Positions 57,916 to 64,000 of a DNA stretch of 64,000 nucleotides are shown here, one piece after another. The DNA comes from an uncultured Planctomycetaceae bacterium. GTDB taxonomy: Bacteria > Planctomycetota > Planctomycetia > Planctomycetales > Planctomycetaceae. The stretch lies in NCBI GenBank assembly GCA_903861195.1, contig CAIOTJ010000473.1, forward strand, positions 1 to 64,000. Reading direction: 5' to 3'. Position 1 is the stretch's first letter. Each line of letters opens with the position of its first letter. The position numbers and the translations under genes are program-made. The notes beneath the pieces were generated by a model. It worked only from the letters and a program-made list of their open reading frames with translations. It made no database searches and was not told the origin of the DNA.

Positions 57916-58680
57916 CTAGCGACGGCCACGGGTGTCCTTCTTCCCCTGGGCCCGCTTGCCGGCCGCCGAGACATGGCCCCGGGTGCGGGTTGTCAACCCG
58001 GTCAGTTTCAGACCGGTTTTCTTCGCCTTGGCCGAGGCGGCGGCACTCTTGGGGCCGGGAACGGAAACTCCGAGGCGGCCGACCGAGGGGGTGGCGACGG
58101 CGGGCTTGGCTCCCTTGGCTTTCCCCTTGGCTTTCGGAGCCTTGATTCCCTTGGGGGGCCGACGGGCAGCGGTCTTCTTGGCGGCGGCCACCGGGGCCGC
58201 CGCAGGGGCCGCCGCGGGAGCGGCAGCGGGTGCGGCCGGTGCCGGTGCCGCCGCCTTCTTCGCCGCCGTTGCGCGGGTCGTCATCGGGCGCAGAGTCTTG
58301 CGGCTGGTCACCCGCTCCTGGCGATGGGCCCGGGTACGGCCCGCCTTGGTCGCCTTCTTGCGTGCCGCCTTGGCGGCCGCGGGGGCGGCCGTCGGCGCGG
58401 CGGCCAACAGGGCCTCGAACCGCCGCACCGCCTCGGTGAACAGTTCCAACTTGGCATGGCTGCGGTCATTCTCGGCGCCGGCACGGCCCCCGCGCGATTG
58501 CTGCCGCGCCCGCCGCTGACGAGTGTATTGATCCTTCCACTTGTCACGCAGCGTCCGGGCCAGTGTCAGCTTCTTCTTCAACTCGGCCGCGGGCGCCTCC
58601 TCATAGCTCGCCTCCAACAAACCATACTCAGTCGCGGTGAACAGGTCACGAACATCCTTCAACTCGGCCGGAATCGGCAT
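57916..58680 (-). CDS. Lys/Ala-rich basic protein, histone H1-like tail
   Basis: 254 residues. The start at 58680 (MPIPAELKDVRDLF) has GAGG before it. Residues 1 to about 105 are charged helices (LTLARTLRDKWKDQYTRQRR), and the rest is low-complexity Ala, Lys, Pro and Arg with repeats such as AAPAAAPAAAPVAAAKK and KAPKAKGKAKGAK, as in histone H1 or HC2-like proteins. Such tails bind nucleic acid. There is no signal peptide, so it is probably nucleoid-associated; many Planctomycetota have condensed nucleoids. Whether it binds DNA or RNA is not shown. The GC-rich repeats suggest expansion by slippage. Confidence 0.75.
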   Translation of the reverse strand: MPIPAELKDVRDLFTATEYGLLEASYEEAPAAELKKKLTLARTLRDKWKDQYTRQRRARQQSRGGRAGAENDRSHAKLELFTEAVRRFEALLAAAPTAAPAAAKAARKKATKAGRTRAHRQERVTSRKTLRPMTTRATAAKKAAAPAPAAPAAAPAAAPAAAPVAAAKKTAARRPPKGIKAPKAKGKAKGAKPAVATPSVGRLGVSVPGPKSAAASAKAKKTGLKLTGLTTRTRGHVSAAGKRAQGKKDTRGRR

Positions 58681-58987
58681 CGCATCCTCAGGGCTGCAAG
58701 AAAGTAAACACAAGACAGGATCGGCAATTTACGTCTCGCCCATCCGACATGCAATCTCGACACAGCATTCCACCTCTCCAACCAACGGGAATCCCGGGGA
58801 CCAATACCACTCCCCGCTTAGCGTGGCGGGTCTTCGCACGCGACCCCCAACGCGATGTCTCCGGCAGGTACACTCCAGTCATTTGAGAACCTGACCAATC
58901 CTGCCCGGTTGACCCATCCGTCAAAATCGCGCACGATCTCCCAAGAGCCAAACCCTCATCCTCAACTCTGTTCCCTCCCCGAAGACC
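58681..58987. other. 307-bp divergent intergenic region
   Basis: Between the basic protein gene and the dioxygenase gene. I see no hairpin, repeat or recognisable promoter beyond ordinary sequence. Confidence 0.5.
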
Positions 58988-59776
58988 ATGGCCGCCCCCG
59001 CCGCTGCACTCGCATCCCGCCGAGCCGAATTCCAAAACGAGGGATATGTCGTCGTCCGCCAGTTTCTGTCAGCGGCCGACTTCGGCGAGTTGCAAGACGA
59101 ATTGCATCGCTATGTCACTCAGGTTGTCCCCCACCTGCCCGAGGGAGACGCCTTCTATCACGACCGCTCCCGGCCCGAGACCCTCAAACAGATGTCACGG
59201 ATCGAAAATGATCCGTTTTTCGCTCAGTACATCCAGCACCCCGCCTGGCGGAATCTGGCCGAAGAGTTGTTGGGGGAGCCCGCCACCTGCCAGGGGACCG
59301 AGTGGTTCAACAAACCCCCCGCCACCGATCACCCCACCCCGCCCCATCAAGACAATTACTACTTCTGTCTCCAGCCGCCGCAGGTGTTGACCATGTGGCT
59401 GGCCCTCGACACAGTCGACGAAGAGAACGGTTGCCTGCGCTACATTCCAGGTTCCCACCGTGAAGGGCTGCGGCCCCACGGGCGCACCAGGACCCTCGGC
59501 TTTTCCCAGGGAATCGTCGACTATTCCGAAGCCGACCGCGCCCGCGAAATTCCGATTCTCGCGCAGCCCAACGATCTGCTGATCCACCATGGCAATACGA
59601 TTCACCGGGCCGAGCCCAACAACTCACCCACCCGGCACCGTCGCAGCTTCGCCCTTGTCTTCCGCGGTGCCAGTGCCCGTCGCGATGACGTTGCCTTTCA
59701 CAAATACCTCGACTCTTCAACGGCTCAGCAAGAAGCCCTCGGCGTCAAGAACGCCGCCATGACAATACAGCGGTAG
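58988..59776 (+). CDS. Phytanoyl-CoA dioxygenase (PhyH) family protein
   Basis: 262 residues of the Fe(II)/2-oxoglutarate dioxygenase cupin fold. The iron site is His120-Gln-Asp122 in TPPHQDNYYF and His206 in HHGNTIHRAEPNN; the Arg of TRHRRSFALVFRG should bind 2-oxoglutarate. LALDTVDEENGCLRYIPGSH is the PhyH landmark. There is no signal peptide. Bacterial PhyH enzymes hydroxylate varied small molecules, and this one has no neighbour that fixes a substrate. It is 121 bp upstream of the PQQ-propeller gene on the same strand. Confidence 0.9.
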   Translation: MAAPAAALASRRAEFQNEGYVVVRQFLSAADFGELQDELHRYVTQVVPHLPEGDAFYHDRSRPETLKQMSRIENDPFFAQYIQHPAWRNLAEELLGEPATCQGTEWFNKPPATDHPTPPHQDNYYFCLQPPQVLTMWLALDTVDEENGCLRYIPGSHREGLRPHGRTRTLGFSQGIVDYSEADRAREIPILAQPNDLLIHHGNTIHRAEPNNSPTRHRRSFALVFRGASARRDDVAFHKYLDSSTAQQEALGVKNAAMTIQR

Positions 59777-59896
59777 TTCTCCCGCTGATGCTCACGTTCC
59801 CACAGTGATCTCCCACAGGACATTCTCCCCGGTGCGGTTCGACAGGCTGCTCCAGGTCCGGCCGCCATTGAACCTCATTCCCCCGAAAGTCTCGCC

Positions 59897-61105
59897 ATGC
59901 TGTTCAAGATCGCCGTCGTGGCCGCCCTGCTCGGAGGCGACTGGCCTCAATTCCGTGGCCCGCGGGCCGACGCCCATGCCGACGGTCCCGCCACCCCCCT
60001 GGAATGGTCCGAGACACAACACGTCGTCTGGAAGACCCCCATCGCGGGATTGGGCTGGTCCTCGGCTTCCGTCGCGCGGGGCAAGGTCTACTTGACTACG
60101 GCAGTCCCGCAGGGCGAGGGACTCTCGCTGCGGGCCCTGGCCCTCGATGTAGAGACCGGTCGTGTCATCTGGGATCGCGAAGTCCGCGCGGTCGAAACAG
60201 CCCCGGCCATTCACAAGAAAAACAGTCACGCCAGCCCCACCCCCCTCGTGCAGGGCGACGCCGTGTTCGTGCACTTCGGCACCCTGGGCATGGCCCGGCT
60301 CCAGGCCGACACGGGTGCAGTGCAGTGGCTCTGCACCGAGTTGGACTACCCCCCGGTGCACGGCAGTGGCGGTACCCCCGTACTGCATTCGGGAAAGTTG
60401 GTGGTCGCCTGCGATGGCAGCAGCCATCCGTATGTTGCGGCCGTCGATGCCGAAACCGGAAAAATCGCCTGGAAGCGCGAACGCACCGTCACCGGCCGAG
60501 TCAATCACTCGTTCGTAACCGCCGCCGTCGCTGAAGTGGATGGGCAAGTCCAGGTGCTGGCCCCCGGCCCCGACCACTGCGCCGCCTACGACATCCATAC
60601 CGGCGAAGAACTCTGGAAAGTGCTGGCCCCTGGCTGGTCGGTGGTTCCGCAGCCCACCGTCGCCCACGGCCTCGTCATCTACAACCACGACTACGACAAT
60701 CCTGAACTGCTGGCGGTCCGTCTGGGAGGGAAGGGAGACATCACCGACTCGCACATCGCCTGGCGGCTGAAGCGGGGCGCTCCCAGCACTCCGACTCCGG
60801 TTCTTGTCGAAGACGATCTGTACTTCGTCTCCGACAATGGCATCGCCTCGTGCGTAAATGCCAAAACGGGCGAGGTGTATTGGACCCAGCGGCTGGGAGA
60901 CAACTACTCGGCCTCTCCGGTTTATGCCAATGGCCGCATCCTGTTCCTCAACGAAAATGGACTGGCCACGTGGGTCAAGCCAGCCCGGGAATTCGAAGTT
61001 CTGGGAACCAATCAGATCCCCGGACGGACCTTCGCCACCCCAGCTTTCTCGAATGGGGCGATGTACCTGCGAACCGATGGGGCGCTCTATAAGATCGCTC
61101 GTTAA
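59897..61105 (+). CDS. PQQ-like beta-propeller repeat protein
   Basis: 402 residues. A short hydrophobic N-terminus (MLFKIAVVAALLGGDWPQFR) suggests export, with DWPQFRGP as the usual first strand of planctomycetal propellers. Repeats of about 45 residues follow, each with a G-x-V-Y/W pattern: VARGKVYLTTAV, ALDVETGRVIWDREV, VDAETGKIAWKRERTV, HTGEELWKVLAPGWSVVPQP and NAKTGEVYWTQRLGDNYSAS. There is no dehydrogenase domain, so a binding or scaffold role (as in BamB) is more likely than PQQ catalysis. The final blade contains TWVKPAREFEVLGTNQIPGR. No partner is adjacent. Confidence 0.88.
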   Translation: MLFKIAVVAALLGGDWPQFRGPRADAHADGPATPLEWSETQHVVWKTPIAGLGWSSASVARGKVYLTTAVPQGEGLSLRALALDVETGRVIWDREVRAVETAPAIHKKNSHASPTPLVQGDAVFVHFGTLGMARLQADTGAVQWLCTELDYPPVHGSGGTPVLHSGKLVVACDGSSHPYVAAVDAETGKIAWKRERTVTGRVNHSFVTAAVAEVDGQVQVLAPGPDHCAAYDIHTGEELWKVLAPGWSVVPQPTVAHGLVIYNHDYDNPELLAVRLGGKGDITDSHIAWRLKRGAPSTPTPVLVEDDLYFVSDNGIASCVNAKTGEVYWTQRLGDNYSASPVYANGRILFLNENGLATWVKPAREFEVLGTNQIPGRTFATPAFSNGAMYLRTDGALYKIAR

Positions 61106-61333
61106 GTGGGTTCCGCCGACAATTCCGCCGCAGGTTGATGCCGAAAACGTGACGATACCCGCCGCCCGGGTCACTTTCGGTTGCCAGGCGCGACCCGGAA
61201 TCCTTTCCCGGCAAGAGACAACGCCTCGCTGGTCCCAAACGTCGGAAACAACGGGGCCTTGTGGCGAGGCGTTGTGGTCGTCTCCATCAGCGAGGCAGCA
61301 CAGAGTGCGGGCGGGTGTTATTCCCCGCGCCGC

Positions 61334-62920
61334 TCAGGCTCCCGCCCTGAGTTTCAGCAAACCGCACGCCTCGTCATAACCGGGAGCTGGAGTTCCGTAT
61401 TCGCTCGCGGTCACCCGGGCCAACGCCACCAGTTGCCGTACCTTGTGCTGGGGACGAGCACGGGCCAGTTCGTCGGTGGTGGTCCGATAGTACTTCTCGG
61501 CATGCAACGCCCCGTCTTCGCTGATGGCGTATCTCAGCAGCAGATCCAGCAGACCCCGGTGCGAATGTCCCAGGTCGCAGTATTTCTGAACGACGGCACA
61601 CGCCCGTTCCTGATCCTTCTCGCGAATCACGCCATCAAGTTCCCGCAGCAACTCCTGCGGGTCGGTCATCGTCACTCCCCGCAGCACCAACTCAACCGGA
61701 CGAGGTTCCCAGCTGTGGAAGGGACGCCCCGTCTCGTGGTAGTCGAGCGCGAGGTGCCACCCCGCCAGAATCAGGCTCGCACAGCCGTTGCGGTGATTGG
61801 CCGACAGCGCCACATGCCGCCAGGCATTGGCCGAGTCGCAGGCATGCACGCCAATCGAATCGCCGTGCACACTGCCGACCGGTTTGTGGGGCTGCGTCCA
61901 CTCCCGCGGACGCCCCTCGTCCCGCAGCACCAGCTGATTGGCCGCCAGGGCCAGCGCGTCACAGATCGCGCTGTGGTCAGTACCAGCCGCCAGCCATTCG
62001 GCCACCTGCCCCGCGGCGTCGGCCGGCTTGAGGGTCATCAGACTCTGACAGGCCGAGTCGAGCCAGGCGTCATCGCGGGCGACACTCTTCTGGGGGAGCG
62101 CATCGAGATGGTGCTGGTCGAACAACTTCGGCAGCAATTCTCGCAGCCCCGAATACCGCCGGGCCGAGTGTTCCTCATGCTTCCAACAGTAATGCAGCGA
62201 TTGCCGCAGCAGCGTCCCGGCATGTTCCGGACCCACCAGGGACAGCATGTCCCAGGCGCGATGGGCCAGCACAATGCGGTGCACGTCGGTCCCGTCACAC
62301 ACGGTCGGCAGCAGGGCGTTCCAGGCGTGCTCCGCGGTCCCCTGCGACAACTGGGCGAACATCTGCTCGCCCCGGGGCAAATCGCGGGCCCGCACCGCCT
62401 CACGCAACTGCTCGGCGGTGGCCGGGCCGGTCGCGGTGGCGGCCGACACCGGCGCGAGCGTCTCCGCGGCCCCCGTTCGGGACGCATCATGCAGACAGCG
62501 GGCATTCCGGTGCAGCACCTTCAAGACGGGCAGGGCGCGCCGCCCGGTCGGCAGTTCTCCCGCCATCTGCAGTGCCGGGGCCAGTGCCATGAAGGTATGA
62601 AATCCCACATAGTCCTCCCCGCCGCAGGCCCGGGCATTCGCCAGCGCCGCCGCCCCGACCAGTTCACGCAGACTGGTTCCCGCGTTCAGCAAAGGCACCA
62701 CTTTCGACAGGAGCTGTTCGGGAGGGGTCTCGGCCAACAATCCCGCCAGCGGCTCGAGGGGACCAAAGTTCAGCCGGGGCATCTCTCCGGATCCCGCCCA
62801 AACCGCCGAGCCGGGCGAAATAAGCCCCAGTTCGGCTGCCGCTGGCCCTCCCACCCCGGCCACCAGGAGGCCCCGTCCCAAGACCGACAGAAATTGTCTT
62901 CGATCGTGTACTCGATTCAT
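61334..62920 (-). CDS. Tat-type exported helical protein, family A copy 2
   Basis: 528 residues. The N-terminus has a twin-arginine-like signal (DRRQFLSVLGRGLLVAGVGG). It is homologous to the 42699-44228 gene throughout: GTSLRELVGAAALANAR and IGVHACDSANAWRHVALSA align with segments there, and the His residues at 108, 214 and 359 match His106, His214 and His346. A Leu- and Ala-rich helical repeat layout is shared. Here a Thr/Ala-rich stretch follows His108. It converges with the propeller gene, and its 5' end is divergent from the CobW-like gene. I do not recognise the family; a cofactor-binding role is inferred from the conserved histidines and the Tat-type signal. Confidence 0.85.
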   Translation of the reverse strand: MNRVHDRRQFLSVLGRGLLVAGVGGPAAAELGLISPGSAVWAGSGEMPRLNFGPLEPLAGLLAETPPEQLLSKVVPLLNAGTSLRELVGAAALANARACGGEDYVGFHTFMALAPALQMAGELPTGRRALPVLKVLHRNARCLHDASRTGAAETLAPVSAATATGPATAEQLREAVRARDLPRGEQMFAQLSQGTAEHAWNALLPTVCDGTDVHRIVLAHRAWDMLSLVGPEHAGTLLRQSLHYCWKHEEHSARRYSGLRELLPKLFDQHHLDALPQKSVARDDAWLDSACQSLMTLKPADAAGQVAEWLAAGTDHSAICDALALAANQLVLRDEGRPREWTQPHKPVGSVHGDSIGVHACDSANAWRHVALSANHRNGCASLILAGWHLALDYHETGRPFHSWEPRPVELVLRGVTMTDPQELLRELDGVIREKDQERACAVVQKYCDLGHSHRGLLDLLLRYAISEDGALHAEKYYRTTTDELARARPQHKVRQLVALARVTASEYGTPAPGYDEACGLLKLRAGA

Positions 62921-63137
62921 CGCAGCCTCGCCTGCCAGTGGGAAGTGAAGCCCCCGCCGTCACAGACCCCAGTTTAGCATCTCTGGGCCCCCGCGGGACG
63001 GTTTCTTGCGGCAGTCCCCCGGTTGAATCTCATCCGGTTGAATCTCATTCTGACGTTTCTTAGAGTGTCGCTTCGGTCGTTGGCTCTTCAACCCACGCGG
63101 GCTGGCCCCGCAGAACGTCTTCGGACTCTCAGATTCC

Positions 63138-64000
63138 ATGACTCCGCGCTACATCATGATCGGCGGTTTCCTCGGTGCCGGGAAGACGACCACGGTGGGC
63201 CGTCTCGCCCGCCACTATCTGGCCCAGGGGAAACGGGTGGGCATCGTCACGAACGATCAAACCACCGACCTGGTCGACACTCACACGCTGCGCTCCCAGG
63301 GTTTCGAGGTGGGGGAAGTGGCCGGGGCCTGCTTCTGCTGCAACTTCAATGAATTGACCTCCACCGTCGAACAACTTGGCAGCGACGAGCGCCCCGAGAT
63401 CATTCTGGCCGAACCTGTCGGCAGCTGCACCGATCTGGTCGCCACGGTGATCCGCCCGCTGGTGCAGGTGTACCAACAGCCGCTCGATGTGGCCCCCTAT
63501 GGCGTGATTCTCAAACCCAGCCATGGCTTGCGGATCCTCAGCAATTCTGGTCGGGGGGGGTTCTCGCCCAAGGCCGAATACATCTTCCGCAAGCAACTGG
63601 AAGAGGCCGATTTCCTGATCATCAACCGCCTCGACGAACTGACTGCAGAGCAGGTGAACGAGTTGACCACCCTGCTCCAGGAACAGTTTCCAGGACGCCC
63701 CATTGTGCGCATCTCGGCCCGTACGGGGGCCGGTTTCGACCAACTCTGCGACTTCCTCGACCAGCGCGGCGCGTTCGGCCAGCGGGTCATGGAACTTGAC
63801 TACGACGTGTATGCCGAGGGTGAGGCCGAACTCGGTTGGCTGAACAGCCAGGTCGTGGTCGATGCTCCGCACGAGTTTCCGCTCGACAACCTGCTGGTTG
63901 ATCTGATCGACCGCCTTCGCCGGCGATTTGATGCGGTGGGGGCCGAGACCGCCCACCTCAAGTCGATTGGACTTTGGGAGGGGTTCTACGGGGTGGCGAA
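63138..64000 (+). CDS. CobW/COG0523-like G3E GTPase, 5' part only
   Basis: The frame is open to the right edge (287 residues visible). P-loop [10 protein letters not shown] at residues 9-18, switch residues in NDQTTD, a Cys-x-Cys-Cys motif (ACFCCNF), the EPVGSCTDL (E-P-x-G) block and a base-recognition N-R-L-D (INRLDEL) identify the G3E class, whose COG0523 branch delivers metals (Zn, Ni or Co) to target proteins. The C-x-C-C motif is the one used to bind metal in that branch. The C-terminal CobW domain lies beyond the window. Its start at 63138 has no strong ribosome-binding site. Confidence 0.88.
   Translation, partial: MTPRYIMIGGFLGAGKTTTVGRLARHYLAQGKRVGIVTNDQTTDLVDTHTLRSQGFEVGEVAGACFCCNFNELTSTVEQLGSDERPEIILAEPVGSCTDLVATVIRPLVQVYQQPLDVAPYGVILKPSHGLRILSNSGRGGFSPKAEYIFRKQLEEADFLIINRLDELTAEQVNELTTLLQEQFPGRPIVRISARTGAGFDQLCDFLDQRGAFGQRVMELDYDVYAEGEAELGWLNSQVVVDAPHEFPLDNLLVDLIDRLRRRFDAVGAETAHLKSIGLWEGFYGVA

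Overview
The window looks like a piece of chromosome from a GC-rich member of the Planctomycetota. The evidence is two DUF1501 proteins with twin-arginine-type N-termini, a DUF1080 protein, a PQQ-propeller protein, several Tat-type or lipoprotein genes of no recognised family, an adenosylcobalamin-dependent ribonucleotide reductase and a lone GroES. The order or genus cannot be fixed from sequence reading alone. I see no rRNA, tRNA, CRISPR array, phage or insertion sequence.

Layout. 1-8.3 kb: end of a TPR gene, galT, a secreted transglutaminase-like protein, a long gap with a sigma-54-type promoter, an unrecognised protein, an M14-like peptidase lipoprotein, and a DUF1080 gene overlapping an unrecognised gene. 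8.4-16.6 kb: DUF1501, an MMPL/RND exporter with a structured leader, groES with sigma-54-like promoters, a gamma-glutamyltransferase and a GNAT acetyltransferase. 16.6-24.9 kb: a TIM-barrel isomerase, a CE15-like esterase, ilvC, ilvN and a lipoate-protein ligase on the minus strand; then, divergent, a YrdC-like/low-molecular-weight phosphatase fusion, rpiB and gcvH. 25.4-29.7 kb: nrdJ and cysK. 30-41 kb: an ABC-2 exporter pair, a second DUF1501, a minus-strand series (TolC-like protein, Nramp-like carrier, SDR), and glgC. 41-46.5 kb: an amidohydrolase interrupted by a stop codon, a Tat-type helical protein, a porin-like protein, and relics of mgtA and of a small gene. 46.4-57.8 kb: a sigma-54 activator-like AAA+ protein, divergent from an acyltransferase gene that has its own sigma-54-like promoter, an MFS carrier, a possible small Pro-rich ORF and a 2,211-residue membrane protein. 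57.9-64 kb: a basic Lys/Ala-rich protein, a PhyH dioxygenase, a PQQ-propeller protein, a second Tat-type helical protein homologous to the one at 43 kb, and the start of a CobW-like GTPase.

The most notable points are: (i) three intergenic sigma-54-type promoters plus an activator-like gene; (ii) a YrdC domain that appears to have lost its active-site residues, fused to a phosphatase whose P-loop matches the protein-arginine phosphatase YwlE, in the B. subtilis ywlC-ywlE-ywlF gene order; (iii) two diverged Tat-type proteins sharing three histidines at nearly the same positions; (iv) the giant membrane protein with an N-terminal zinc ribbon; (v) fresh gene decay, with one in-frame TAA and a frameshifted mgtA tail. 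Most starts were moved downstream of the longest reading frame to sites with a ribosome-binding site, signal peptide or domain start.
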